Part shown: positions 45,201 through 53,407 of the stretch, piece by piece | Layout of the letters: each line of letters begins with the position of its first letter | Position numbering within the stretch: the first letter of the stretch is position 1 | Assembly (NCBI RefSeq): GCF_014696715.1 | Contig: NZ_JACJQO010000008.1 | Span: forward strand, 62,001-126,000 | Direction of reading: 5' to 3' | Origin: Pseudanabaena sp. FACHB-2040 | Lineage (GTDB): Bacteria; Cyanobacteriota; Cyanobacteriia; Phormidesmidales; Phormidesmidaceae | DNA: 64,000 bases | The notes under the pieces: model-generated | The model's database searches: none | Seen by the model: the letters and a program-made list of their open reading frames with translations, nothing else | What the model was told of the DNA's origin: nothing | Position numbers and translations under genes: made by a program

Positions 45201-45302
45201 AACGCTGACGTGAAAAATGCGGTTGGCCAAGGCTACTTTGCCAGTGGATTTGACCACTATGCTAACTTCGGTCGGTTTGAAGCCGGTCGGGTTATCGGCT
45301 AA
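42246..45302 (+). CDS. RTX protein with hydrophobic central segment and five C-terminal modules
   Basis: The 1,018-residue protein has no signal peptide. Blocks of RTX nonapeptides (GGNGDDQLHGGSGNDVIKGG) lie near residues 140-195, 285-370 and 615-710. Between them, residues 412-450 are Gly/Ala/Val-rich and hydrophobic (GVDLAFAVASGLAGSVPVVG), like membrane-inserting segments of pore formers. After about residue 790 come five degenerate 43-50 residue modules of the form F-D-E-x-x-Y-L-x-x-N-x-D-V-x-x-A-V then S-x-x-x-H-Y-x-x-Y-G-x-x-E-G-R. I recall such modules at the ends of other secreted RTX proteins but not their role. It is likely type I-secreted; toxin, adhesin or S-layer-like functions are all possible. 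Confidence 0.8.
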   Translation: MSDNISSQSVSSTENFIKSFDFTPEYNPVSKESRDIFTAFDTNDSPSKTLGSPRVFRKQDVISASFSASNQGVEINLNRINRRSFSDNPIRVLLGNETAEGDNDDFNNLKAFHGVGSQYNDKFGEDYVPVGGSSHNFHSRFFAGAGNDEVYGGNGDDQLHGGSGNDVIKGGLGNDYIIPGSGLDFLDGGQGKDALLLNYESSLTSVIILSQQEIVEEIKDRQTEIKAVDIGTTSQGDTFRNIELIYAVTGQGNDIIDATGKDSTFNIDLYNNKIVGSSKIAYFASLGAGNDIAKTTSGDDVIDAGSGNDTINTGTGRDIIYGGDGDDIIRTEDTGDSIHGGAGNDVIFSAVAVDGGNTSLFGGAGADTFVIDVLDEATTTYAFNTNLEAFARFASGIIDAMKPQNEGPNGTKIGVDLAFAVASGLAGSVPVVGSLVGIGVDAAAIGVNTYLDADERSKEIKRINRNATAFSSSLVKSSMEFGELEVNIKNRDKVVIEDFEIGVDHVVLPSLDKLNRESKLYKYEYVIREGDTKQGLSAFVHLVGDAKPGSGQKDSDDVVLEIRADNYFNEAFVGNRPSFFETIQGLHYNGMIGTFNKTPILQDSGTGLGTNAHDVVRGGRGHEKLSGWLGDDIIQGGAGNDVLYGGFGELSGRLMQLGLWSPNDGDDKLLGEEGDDALYGEGGNDYLEGGAGSDVSTGGAGADTFVLDAQGGVDRITDFNAQEGDRIAFKAYFDLNQFVYDQSTGNLSYGGRTVGVLENRPSNFSPQAHIQLPKVGAFTLAQQTAYNQLKGRSAPAFAAVEIGGLSVPHLFDEAFYLSKNADVAVAVRGGALPSGYDHFINYGWVEGRNPSAFYDEAFYLAENSDVAAAVSQRVVQSGLQHFMLYGHQENRAASKSFDAADYLAANADVKNAVNQGSFRSAFEHYVEFGAAEGRAAGLIFDESYYREVHPNAVKAMSGLEHYARYGQSSGHGPNALFNEGLYLAANADVKNAVGQGYFASGFDHYANFGRFEAGRVIG

Positions 45303-45351
45303 GGCTAGGCGTGGATTAAGCTCAGCCGGGTGATCAAGAGCTTAGGCGGTG

Positions 45352-45383
45352 AGAGAGGTGGGTGCGATCGCACCCACCTCTCT
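45352..45383 (+). terminator. 32-bp perfect palindrome centred on GCGATCGC
   Basis: AGAGAGGTGGGTGCGA and its exact reverse complement abut without a loop, with the HIP1 octamer at the centre, 50 bases after the RTX stop. A T-rich stretch (CTCTTTTTAG) follows, consistent with termination. Confidence 0.65.
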
Positions 45384-45507
45384 AATTCTGCTCTTTTTAG
45401 GACATGCAGGCGTTTTCGCTTACATTCACCACCCATCTACCCTAGCCTGTAGCTTACTAATCTAAAAACCGCTGTAAACGTTTACAGGGCCTAACCTTTG
45501 GGCCAGA

Positions 45508-46572
45508 TTACTTGCGGTCAAGTACCATTTTTGAGGTTGGGTGTAGGCTTAAATCTAGCGTTTCGGTTGCTGCTCCAAGAAACAAGTTTTGCAGCCTACG
45601 CAGGAATTTCAAAGCAAATCCAGGATCAACTTCACTAGCAGCATGAAGACGCATCAGCTGATCGTCGCTCAATGTAATATCTAAGCAGCCCAAGTTGTCC
45701 TTGAGATGAGCCAAGCTTCTCGCCCCAATAATGGGAATATGCCGAGGCGATTGCTGGCGAATCCAGGCGAGCGCAACCTGTGCCGCACTGCATTCAACTT
45801 CACGAGCAACATCAACAACAACTTGAGCAATCTGCATAGCCCGATCGACCTTGTAATGCTGGAAATACTCTGCTTTATTGAGACGATTATCTTGGTCAGA
45901 ATCGTTATTTAGGTATTTTCCGGTGAGGACTCCACCTCCAAGTGGCGACCAATCTAGGATACTTAAATTTAAGTCTTCTGCCATTGGCAGCAAGTCTCTT
46001 TCAACAGTGCGCTCAACCAGATTATATTCAAGCTGAACTGCAGCCAAAGTCGTCATGTTCTTCAGCTCAGCTAGGGTTTGAGCCCGACTGATAATCCAAG
46101 CCGGCGCATCTGAGATGCCGATATACATAACTTTGCCCGACCGAACGACATCATCGAGTGCTCGCATAGTTTCCTCAATCGGGGTCACTGTATCCCACAT
46201 ATGCACCCAGTAGAGATCGATGTAGTCGGTGTTCAGCCGCTTAAGGCTAGCTTCTAGCGATCGCATCAGGTTCTTGCGCTGATTGCCGCTGGAGTTGGGG
46301 TCATCGGGGTTCATCATCATGGTGTACTTTGTGGCGATAACGAAGCGATCGCGCTCCGAACCTACTAATTCGCCCAGCATCTTTTCGCTCGTGCCATTGG
46401 TGTAGATATTGGCTGTATCGATGAAGTTGCCGCCTGCCTCCGCAAAGGCTTCAAATATCGCTTGGCTGGTTTCCCGATTTGCGCCCCAGTCCCAATCTTC
46501 ACCAAAGGTCATTGCTCCTAAGCAAAGCTCAGAAACCCTTAATCCAGTCGCGCCTAAAAGTTTGTATTGCAT
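45508..46572 (-). CDS. aldo/keto reductase
   Basis: The 354-residue protein is a complete NADPH-dependent aldo/keto reductase barrel. The tetrad is visible: Asp52 in NFIDTANIY, Tyr57 in the same stretch, Lys82 in VIATKYT and His124 in YWVHMWD. The cofactor-binding region includes IPIIGARSLAHLKDNLG. It reduces aldehydes or ketones; the substrate is unknown. It lies 28 bases after the dehydrogenase gene on the same strand, so the two probably form an operon under the divergent LysR regulator. Confidence 0.9.
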   Translation of the reverse strand: MQYKLLGATGLRVSELCLGAMTFGEDWDWGANRETSQAIFEAFAEAGGNFIDTANIYTNGTSEKMLGELVGSERDRFVIATKYTMMMNPDDPNSSGNQRKNLMRSLEASLKRLNTDYIDLYWVHMWDTVTPIEETMRALDDVVRSGKVMYIGISDAPAWIISRAQTLAELKNMTTLAAVQLEYNLVERTVERDLLPMAEDLNLSILDWSPLGGGVLTGKYLNNDSDQDNRLNKAEYFQHYKVDRAMQIAQVVVDVAREVECSAAQVALAWIRQQSPRHIPIIGARSLAHLKDNLGCLDITLSDDQLMRLHAASEVDPGFALKFLRRLQNLFLGAATETLDLSLHPTSKMVLDRK

Positions 46573-46600
46573 GGCTTTTTTTGGTTGAAGTTAAAGGGGA

Positions 46601-47617
46601 CTAGACTGTGACAACGACTTTGCCAAAGTGAAGACCTTGTTCTAAGTACTCAAATGCAGATTGAGCTTGCTCAAAAGAAAAAACTCTGTCGATGACCGGG
46701 TGAATATTGTGAGATTCAATCGCCTGATTCATCTCAGAAAAATCTTGGGTACTGCCTACTTCCAGGCCTTTGATAGTGGCTTGCTGATGGAGTAGCGTTA
46801 AGGCATTGATGTTGGCATCAAATCCGTCTAGCAGGCCAACAACAGGCACATACCCACCCATTCGCACGGTATTGAGCGATCGCTGCAAATTCTGACCGCC
46901 TACCGTTTCAATCACGATGTCTGCACCATTTCCTGCCGTGACTTGATGAACAACCGCTTCCCAATCAGGGGTGCTCTTGTAGTTGATCAGAAAGTCTGCC
47001 CCTAACTGCTGAGCGCGCTTGAGTTTATCATCACTGCTGGAGGTGATAATGACGGTTGCACCCTGGGCTTTGGCAAACTGTAGGGCAAAGATAGAAACGC
47101 CTCCCGTACCGTGCAGAAGAACGGTTTGTCCTGCCTGCAAATTGCTATGTTTCAGTGCGTTCCAGGCCGTGAGTCCAGCAATGGGTAGGGTGGAAGCTTC
47201 AATTGCTGAGAGATTTGCTGGGCTGTGAATTAGTTGATTTACTGAAAACACCTTGTAGTCTGAAAGTTGTCCTACAACAGCGCCTAATCCCTGCCGGGTG
47301 GAATAGTCTGTTTTAGCCGCAGTCGGTTTGCCATCAATCCAATCTGGAATAAAGGTCGTTGCAACGGTGTCACCAGGTTTAAACATAGTGACGCTTTCCC
47401 CGACCTGTTTCACCACCCCCGCCCCATCACAGACAGGAATATAGGGCAGAGATAGCTTGGGATTAAGCAAGCCTTTAATCACCAGCAGATCTACATAGTT
47501 GAGGGAAACTGCTTGTAGCTTGACCCGCACCTCATTTTTGCCTGGAGTATGGTCAGGCTGCTCAATTAGCTGTAGCTGATTGATACCGAAATCATCGTGT
47601 AGTGCGATCGCTCTCAT
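46601..47617 (-). CDS. zinc-free MDR-type NAD(P)H-dependent dehydrogenase/quinone reductase
   Basis: AGGTGG a few bases before ATG 47615-47617 supports this start; the 10 residues of an upstream reading are atypical. The product has 338 residues: an N-terminal GroES-like domain (LQAVSLNYVDLLVIKGL, PYIPVCDGAGVVKQVG) and a Rossmann domain (AGQTVLLHGTGGVSIFALQF). The Cys-rich structural zinc loop of zinc alcohol dehydrogenases is missing. It is first in an operon with the aldo/keto reductase and divergent from a LysR gene. A role in aldehyde or quinone detoxification is plausible but inferred. Confidence 0.88.
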   Translation of the reverse strand: MRAIALHDDFGINQLQLIEQPDHTPGKNEVRVKLQAVSLNYVDLLVIKGLLNPKLSLPYIPVCDGAGVVKQVGESVTMFKPGDTVATTFIPDWIDGKPTAAKTDYSTRQGLGAVVGQLSDYKVFSVNQLIHSPANLSAIEASTLPIAGLTAWNALKHSNLQAGQTVLLHGTGGVSIFALQFAKAQGATVIITSSSDDKLKRAQQLGADFLINYKSTPDWEAVVHQVTAGNGADIVIETVGGQNLQRSLNTVRMGGYVPVVGLLDGFDANINALTLLHQQATIKGLEVGSTQDFSEMNQAIESHNIHPVIDRVFSFEQAQSAFEYLEQGLHFGKVVVTV

Positions 47618-47690
47618 GAAGCCACCTAAACGCCTTAGGTTCATCATGCAGTCGCTTCAAGAGATCCGTCCAACACCTATTTTGAGTTAA

Positions 47691-47713
47691 GGTGATACCC
47701 TATCGGTATCACC
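47691..47713. promoter_or_regulatory. LysR operator candidate
   Basis: GGTGATACC-N5-GGTATCACC is a perfect inverted repeat midway between the divergent dehydrogenase and LysR genes, 74 bases from one start and 22 from the other. It fits a LysR recognition site controlling both directions. Confidence 0.65.
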
Positions 47714-47735
47714 CCAGAGCTTTGGGAGAACGGCG

Positions 47736-48605
47736 ATGGAACTGCGGCAGCTCAAATATTTTGTCACTGTGGCGGAAGAGCTGAACTTTCGGCGGGCAGC
47801 CGAGCGCCTGTTTATGGAGCAGCCCCCCCTGAGCCGTCAAATCCGTCAGCTAGAGGATGAACTGAGTGTCGAGCTGTTTTATCGCAGCAGGCGGGGTGTT
47901 ACGCTTACCCCGGCAGGGCAAGCGTTTTTAGACGAAGCGAGGCTGACCCTAGCCCAAGCAGAGCGAGCCGCCAAAGTTGCTCAACAGGCAGTTCAGCCCA
48001 AGAAATTGACAGTTGGGTTTTCCATCTGCGCTTTTAATCGAGTATTGCCAGAAATCATTCAGTCCTATCGTCAACAGTTGCCGGATGTTGTTGTCACGCT
48101 CACAGAAATGTCAACCGAGGCGCAAATTCAAGCGCTTCTAAACGGCACAATCGACATTGGCTTTGTTCATGCTCCAATTTCCCATCCGGCTTTGCTGACC
48201 GTGACGCTTCTCAGTGAACCGTTGGTCGTTGCCCTACCGTCCAACCACCCCCTGACCCATCAAGCACAGATTGATTTGCGATCGCTTGCCAACGAACCGT
48301 TTATTGTCTGTCCTGAGTCAGTCAAGCCCGATTTGTATGGGCAATTTATGCGGCTTTGTCAGGAAGCTGGCTTTTCCCCGCAAATTGTGCAAGAAGCGAG
48401 CCCACCGGAAGTAGTGCTAGGCTTCGTTGCATCCGGCATGGGTGTCTCACTTGTTGCCTCTGGTGCGGAGGCCCGCCACAGTGCTGGTGTTACTTATCGC
48501 GCCTTGTCAACCCCGACTCCCCTTTTGGAAATTGCAGCAGCTTGGCGCAAACAGCAGGTTTCTCCAGTTCTAGAGGACTTCTTAGCTTTAGTCAAACAGG
48601 CCTGA
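47736..48605 (+). CDS. LysR-family transcriptional regulator
   Basis: The 289-residue product begins MELRQLKYFVTVAEELNFRR, with helix-turn-helix AAERLFMEQPPLSRQIRQLE and ELFYRSRRGVTLTPAG. The effector domain has LTVGFSICAFNRVLPEI and FIVCPESVKPDLYGQF. It belongs to the same branch as the regulator at 13223. The adjacent operon of dehydrogenase and aldo/keto reductase is the likely target, with the 47691 inverted repeat as operator. Confidence 0.92.
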   Translation: MELRQLKYFVTVAEELNFRRAAERLFMEQPPLSRQIRQLEDELSVELFYRSRRGVTLTPAGQAFLDEARLTLAQAERAAKVAQQAVQPKKLTVGFSICAFNRVLPEIIQSYRQQLPDVVVTLTEMSTEAQIQALLNGTIDIGFVHAPISHPALLTVTLLSEPLVVALPSNHPLTHQAQIDLRSLANEPFIVCPESVKPDLYGQFMRLCQEAGFSPQIVQEASPPEVVLGFVASGMGVSLVASGAEARHSAGVTYRALSTPTPLLEIAAAWRKQQVSPVLEDFLALVKQA

Positions 48606-48617
48606 TACTTGACAACA

Positions 48618-49091
48618 TCAGGTCTTTTGTTTGCGTGCATCTTTCGCCACCTTGAGTTCTCTGCTCTTTAATTCGGCGGCTTGATAAGCATTCACATAGT
48701 CTTTTCCCCCTAGCATTACGTCACCGTAATACTCGTAGGGCGGAGCACCGTAAATCGGCAGCGGAGGATCGTCTGGGTAATCCTCCCGGGCCTCTTCAAT
48801 AGAGGCTTTTAATGCCTTGATGCTGAGGCTTTGGGCAGGAAAGTAATAGATTTCTTGCCGGGCTTTATTTATATGCGGTAGCGTCGGGTCGATAATGTCT
48901 TCACCCAGTTCAATCCAGGCGTGCTCGATAGGCTCATACTGCCCGTTATTCAAAACCACAAACCCTTGGACGTAGGTCGCTCCAGTCAGCGTCAGCACAG
49001 CTCGATGGGTGTTGTCAAAGGGAGCGCCTGCTTTGCTTTTGATTTGTTCAGAAATTTCGAGGGAAAGGGGTTCATTCAGTGTTGGGGGCAT
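48618..49091 (-). CDS. hypothetical protein with HAW-x-D-P-T-L motif
   Basis: The 157-residue protein is soluble and has no signal peptide. Blocks include ATYVQGFVVLNNGQYEPIEH, then AWIELGEDIIDPTLP and PAQSLSIKALKASIEEARED. His-Ala-Trp followed by an Asp-Pro-Thr-Leu motif recalls papain- or transglutaminase-like folds, but no nucleophile Cys is evident, so I make no functional claim. It converges with the LysR gene, only 12 bases between the stops. A charged Lys-rich tail ends it. Confidence 0.6.
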   Translation of the reverse strand: MPPTLNEPLSLEISEQIKSKAGAPFDNTHRAVLTLTGATYVQGFVVLNNGQYEPIEHAWIELGEDIIDPTLPHINKARQEIYYFPAQSLSIKALKASIEEAREDYPDDPPLPIYGAPPYEYYGDVMLGGKDYVNAYQAAELKSRELKVAKDARKQKT

Positions 49092-49310
49092 TGGGCGTGA
49101 ATTTTAGAGTCGCTACTGCAGATCGTAAGCATCTGCGCTGCGTATGTCTATCTCCGCTAGGCCGATGTCCAGGTCGTTTAGTGGATGCTAGCGCCAAAAG
49201 GCTCAGTCGTAGCGGGTTGGGCCTCGGAATCGCAACTCCACACCCTAGTGCAATCTGAGGCCCAGACATGTCGCCCAAAAGCTAGCGGCCCAACTGACCC
49301 AACTGAATTT

Positions 49311-50810
49311 TTATCTATCAATCAGCCTTTCCGTCTGCTTTACAGCAACAGCAGCAGGGTCTTCAGCATGATGAAATCCTGCGACTTCCTTCATTGTGAA
49401 CGCATTTAAGAACGCCACGATTAAAGCGCAGCAGCCCAGCATCTGAAAGAACATCCGGTCACCATTAATGCCCTGGGGCAACAGGCTGTAAACGGTCAGG
49501 TAAACGACTGCACCCACGTTGCCATAAGCCCCAACATTACCGGCAATTTGCCCAGTGATACGGGGTTTTATAAGCGGCACGATGGCATAGGTTGCGCCCT
49601 CTGCCGCCATTACAAAAAAGGAGGCCAGCATGGTCATCAGCACTACAAAAATGATGGGAATGCCCTGACCAAACATGCTGAACAGCAGGTAGGACACGCC
49701 TGTGCCGCCGATAGTGGCTGCTAGGGTCCATTTACGGCTGCCAATTTTGTCAGAAATCCAGCCCCCCCCTGGGCGGGCCACGATATTCATAAAGGCGTAC
49801 ATGCCAGCAACAGCCCCAGCGGCAGCAGCAGCTAGCCCAAACCCACGCTCAAAATAGGTGGGCAACATGGAGACGACAGCCAGCTCTGAACCGAAGCAAG
49901 CAATATAGGCCAGCTCTAAATTGGCAACCTGGGAAAACTTGTAGCGCTCGGCGGCAGCATATTGCTTTCGCCCAGTCATTAGGGGTTTGTTAGCCTGCCA
50001 GATGTTGTATGACTGAAACAGAAATAGAGCCACCAGCAAAAGACTGATGACCGGCAGGGTACCCGCGCCGATGAACCCGACTTTGGTTAAACGCCAGGAA
50101 ATTACGCCCAAAGCCCCAACCAAGGGAATATTCATCAGCAGCAAAAACCAGAAATCGCGTTTACTGGTCACTTCCATACCCGCACTGCTGGGGGGCCGCT
50201 GGTACACCTTGCCAGGGGGCGTGTCGGTGACATTTAGGTAATAAATTACGCCGTAGACAGCAGATACAATACCGGTGAGTGCGATCGCAAGTCGCCAGTT
50301 AGCCTGCCCAGCCGCCAGAAACCCTAGACCTGTTGCAATCGACGGTAGTGTGAAGGCTGCCCCGGCTGAGCCAAAGTTGCCCCAGCCCCCGTAAATCCCT
50401 TCAGCTAGACCAATTTCTCGCTCATCAAACCACTCTGCCACCATCCGAATGCCGATGACGAATCCGCAGCCCACAATGCTCAACGCTAGACGAGCATAGA
50501 CCATCTGCTCAAAGTTTTGCGCCAGTGCAGAAGCGATACAGGGAAATGCTGCGTAGATCAGCAGACAGGAATAGGTAATTCGAGGACCAAATCGATCCAA
50601 AACCATGCCCACGATAATTCGGGCCGGAACGGTCAGGGCAACATTACAAATCGCGATAGTTCGCATCTGTGGATCGGTCAGACCCAGATCAGCTTTTACT
50701 GCTGTGGCTAGCGGGGCAAAGTTAAACCAAACCACAAAAGAAATAAAGAAAGCAAACCAAGTCAGGTGCAGGATTTTATGTCTGCCTGTAAATGACAATA
50801 AGTTAGCCAT
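49311..50810 (-). CDS. nrtP: nitrate/nitrite permease of the NarK/NrtP (MFS) family
   Basis: The 499-residue protein has the 12-span layout of the NNP family. Diagnostic segments are LHLTWFAFFISFVVWFNFAP, the TM2-3 loop RIIVGMVLDRFGPR and the two nitrate signatures: GWGNFGSAGAAF in TM5 and AGNVGAYGNVGAVVYL in TM11. It imports nitrate and/or nitrite across the cytoplasmic membrane for assimilation. A GGAG motif lies upstream of ATG 50808-50810. About 230 bases further upstream is an NtcA site, so nitrogen control is likely. No nitrite or nitrate reductase gene is in the window. The gene name is by family; no experimental link. Confidence 0.9.
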   Translation of the reverse strand: MANLLSFTGRHKILHLTWFAFFISFVVWFNFAPLATAVKADLGLTDPQMRTIAICNVALTVPARIIVGMVLDRFGPRITYSCLLIYAAFPCIASALAQNFEQMVYARLALSIVGCGFVIGIRMVAEWFDEREIGLAEGIYGGWGNFGSAGAAFTLPSIATGLGFLAAGQANWRLAIALTGIVSAVYGVIYYLNVTDTPPGKVYQRPPSSAGMEVTSKRDFWFLLLMNIPLVGALGVISWRLTKVGFIGAGTLPVISLLLVALFLFQSYNIWQANKPLMTGRKQYAAAERYKFSQVANLELAYIACFGSELAVVSMLPTYFERGFGLAAAAAGAVAGMYAFMNIVARPGGGWISDKIGSRKWTLAATIGGTGVSYLLFSMFGQGIPIIFVVLMTMLASFFVMAAEGATYAIVPLIKPRITGQIAGNVGAYGNVGAVVYLTVYSLLPQGINGDRMFFQMLGCCALIVAFLNAFTMKEVAGFHHAEDPAAVAVKQTERLIDR

Positions 50811-51388
50811 CGCAAATTAACTCCTAAACTTAGGTACACGAGTCGGCATTTGTGAGGTTTACAGCAATAGCGACCTCAACAAAGACAACCGCCTGCAGCG
50901 TGCAGCTACAAACTAAAAAACTTTTACTAAAGCCGAGCCAGCCAGTTTAAAGCTCGGATAAACAGCAGGGAAAAACCCCTTCAAGCAACCCGGCTGAGGG
51001 GTATTTTCCATAAAAACCATAAAGACGCAAAATCCTAAAAGTAGTCCGTTCTACTAAGAAAGACTACTCATCACAGCAGGGGCACTTTGTGTAAGTCATC
51101 ACAAAATTCTGCAGTTAATAAAATTTGTGCATTCAGTCAATGCAATTCTTGCAACTTAAAAACCGATTCTTTTAATGAGCACCAAATCTTTAGCTGAGTG
51201 CAGATCTCTGCGCTCGGTTTAGAGAAGAGAGTTGTGGAGCGGCTGAAAAAAATGATTATTCGATTTCTGCGTCATTCAATGCACTAACTGCAAGACTAAC
51301 TTCAATTTTCAAACATCTGTAAAAATTTCTGTATTAAAAGCTACAGAATTGATAGGATTAGTGAGCCATAGCCTCTAAAGTTAGCGCC
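50811..51388. other. regulatory region between nitrate permease and a small membrane protein
   Basis: The two flanking genes diverge. No gene is seen in between. The region is AT-rich and contains the NtcA site listed separately; GTAGTC and GACTAC also form an inverted pair around it (51041-51075). Confidence 0.5.
51041..51054. promoter_or_regulatory. NtcA-binding site
   Basis: GTA-GTCCGTTC-TAC is an exact GTA-N8-TAC palindrome, the NtcA consensus. On the minus strand TATGGT, matching TA-N3-T, lies 19 bases downstream, slightly closer than the usual 22. It would activate the nitrate permease gene when ammonium is scarce. Confidence 0.65.
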
Positions 51389-51589
51389 ATGAAATCCTAC
51401 AACCCCCAGCCTTCATCCCCGATCCGCTTAGTAGACACTTGGGCAACGATGCTAGGCATTGCGGCAGCAGCCGTTTTCGTCGGTTCCACCTCAGTTCTTT
51501 TTGGCCTAGAAATTGCCAGTCCTTCTGCTAGTAATGCAGCTCTCTATGGGGAAGCTGCGCTGTGGAGCGGGTTGGGGCATAAGGATTAA
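51389..51589 (+). CDS. small single-pass membrane protein
   Basis: The 66-residue product has one Ala/Val-rich span (MLGIAAAAVFVGSTSVLFGL) after a short N-terminus containing RLVDTWATM. I do not recognise the family. It is divergent from the nitrate permease across a shared regulatory region and has its own strong terminator 10 bases after the stop, supporting it as a real gene. No obvious ribosome-binding site precedes ATG 51389. Confidence 0.5.
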   Translation: MKSYNPQPSSPIRLVDTWATMLGIAAAAVFVGSTSVLFGLEIASPSASNAALYGEAALWSGLGHKD

Positions 51590-51601
51590 GAAAGCACAGA
51601 A

Positions 51602-51626
51602 ACCCGGTTTTTTGAAAAAACCGGGT
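51602..51626. terminator. bidirectional-type terminator
   Basis: ACCCGGTTTTTT (51602-51613) pairs perfectly with AAAAAACCGGGT (51615-51626), giving an A-flanked, T-flanked GC stem between convergent genes. It can serve the small membrane-protein gene and glpD. Confidence 0.8.
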
Positions 51627-51655
51627 CTTTAAAGGCTGATTAGACTAGGAAGTCT

Positions 51656-53293
51656 CTACCGAACCAGTTCCCGGCTCTGCAGCTTGCCAGTTCCCTGAGC
51701 TGTCGAAGGGGCCGAACTCGCAGCTGCAGCATTCACTGGCTGCTCCAGCAAATACCCGGCAGCCAGTAAGCAGTAGTCGTCAACTTGCCCCTGTTGCCAG
51801 TCCTGACCCAATTTCAGTTCCTCCGCCATAATCGCGGCTACCCGAGGGGCTGCCTCTTGACTGGCCGCCGCATCAAGCAGCAGGGCGCGGGTGCGGCGGG
51901 CCAGCACATCTTCCACCGTGCGGGCCATTTCGTAGCGTACCGCCCAGCGCACCTCAGCTTCTAGATAAGGGAGGCGAGGGTGAAGCCGCACCTCAGCCCC
52001 CGGTAGCTGCTGCAGGCTAGCCGCATCACTGCCGTAGACGCCTAACGGGTCAGACGTTGGAGTTTGGGTCCAGCCGTGCAGCTTGAGCGGTTCGGTCACG
52101 GAGAGTCGAGGCGGCAGATCCGCCAGTGGTATCGCCTGATCAACCAGGTCTTCGCCCATTTTGCGGTAGGTGGTCCACTTACCCCCCGTAATCGTCAGCA
52201 GGCCAGAACTCGAAACGCGAATGGTGTGTTCGCGAGATAGAGCAGCAGTTGACTCGGTATCATCCACTTTAACCAAGGGACGCTGCCCAACAAACACGCT
52301 CAGCACGTCTGCACGGGTAGGGGCAGGGCTGAGATATTGGGCCGCCGTTCGCAGAATGAAATCAATCTCCGCCTCCAGTGGACGCGGCTCATACTCAGGG
52401 TGATCTACCGGCGTGTCGGTAGTGCCCAGCAGAGTCTTCCCATGCCAGGGCACGGCAAATAGCACCCGCCCATCTTCTGTTTTAGGAATCATCATGGCGC
52501 TGTGACCGGGCAAAAATCGCTGGTCTACCACCACATGCACCCCCTGACTGGGAGACAGCATCGGCTGGGCAGCGGGATTATCCATACGCCGCACTGCATC
52601 GACGAAAACCCCTGTGGCATTGACAATCACCTGGCCCCTGAGGTCAAGGGTTTCTCCCGTTTCGGTATCTTGAGCGCAAACGCCAGTGACCCTTTCCCCA
52701 GACTTAATTAGGCCCACAACCGGAGCATAGTTGAGCGCCACGCCACCTTGATCGGTCAACGTCCTCATTAGCGTGATGGCCAACCGGGCATCATCAAATT
52801 GGCCGTCGTGGTAGAGAATGCCGCCTCGCAGCCCTTTTTGCTGCAGCGTTGGCACCCGCTCCAAAGTCGCTTGCTCACTCAAAAAGCGGCTATGCCCCAG
52901 GCTCAGCTGCCCCGAGAGCAGATCATAGAGCTTGAGCCCAGCCCCATAGTAGAGCTGCACCCACCAGGCATAACCGGGCACCACAAAGGCCAAATCTTGC
53001 ACCAAGTGAGGCGCATTGCGACGCAGCAAACCCCGCTCATAGAGCGCTTCTCGCACCAGCGTCAGGTTGCCCTGAGCCAAATATCGCACCCCACCATGCA
53101 CCAGCTTGGTAGATCGGCTAGAGGTGCCTTTAGCAAAGTCATATTTCTCTAGCAGCAGGGTCTTGTAGCCCCGACTGGCCGCATCTACTGCTGTACCCAG
53201 GCCTGTCGCGCCGCCACCGATGATGATGAAATCCCATTCATCGGAGTGGCGCAATCTGGTCAAAATTGTTTCGCGTGTTAGAGGAGCGTTCAT
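51656..53293 (-). CDS. glpD: aerobic glycerol-3-phosphate dehydrogenase
   Basis: The 545-residue flavoprotein has the FAD-binding Rossmann motif DFIIIGGGATGLGTAVDAAS near its start, then SSRSTKLVHGGVRYL, and later LLGTTDTPVDHPEYEP and LLTITGGKWTTYRKMGEDL, all typical of GlpD. It oxidises sn-glycerol 3-phosphate to dihydroxyacetone phosphate at the membrane, passing electrons to quinone. AGGA precedes ATG 53291-53293. It lies downstream of glpK on the same strand, 225 bases apart with a hairpin between. The C-terminal 30 residues (Ala/Ser-rich) are an extension of uncertain role. Confidence 0.93.
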   Translation of the reverse strand: MNAPLTRETILTRLRHSDEWDFIIIGGGATGLGTAVDAASRGYKTLLLEKYDFAKGTSSRSTKLVHGGVRYLAQGNLTLVREALYERGLLRRNAPHLVQDLAFVVPGYAWWVQLYYGAGLKLYDLLSGQLSLGHSRFLSEQATLERVPTLQQKGLRGGILYHDGQFDDARLAITLMRTLTDQGGVALNYAPVVGLIKSGERVTGVCAQDTETGETLDLRGQVIVNATGVFVDAVRRMDNPAAQPMLSPSQGVHVVVDQRFLPGHSAMMIPKTEDGRVLFAVPWHGKTLLGTTDTPVDHPEYEPRPLEAEIDFILRTAAQYLSPAPTRADVLSVFVGQRPLVKVDDTESTAALSREHTIRVSSSGLLTITGGKWTTYRKMGEDLVDQAIPLADLPPRLSVTEPLKLHGWTQTPTSDPLGVYGSDAASLQQLPGAEVRLHPRLPYLEAEVRWAVRYEMARTVEDVLARRTRALLLDAAASQEAAPRVAAIMAEELKLGQDWQQGQVDDYCLLAAGYLLEQPVNAAAASSAPSTAQGTGKLQSRELVR

Positions 53294-53407
53294 GGAGATT
53301 CCTGGGTGAAGGAAGCGGGGGCTTTAGGGGGCTAACAGAATTGGTGCGTGTGTTGTATCTGTGTGAGAGCGGCTGTAAAGAAAACTTGTAAGTTGGTGCT
53401 AAGTAAA

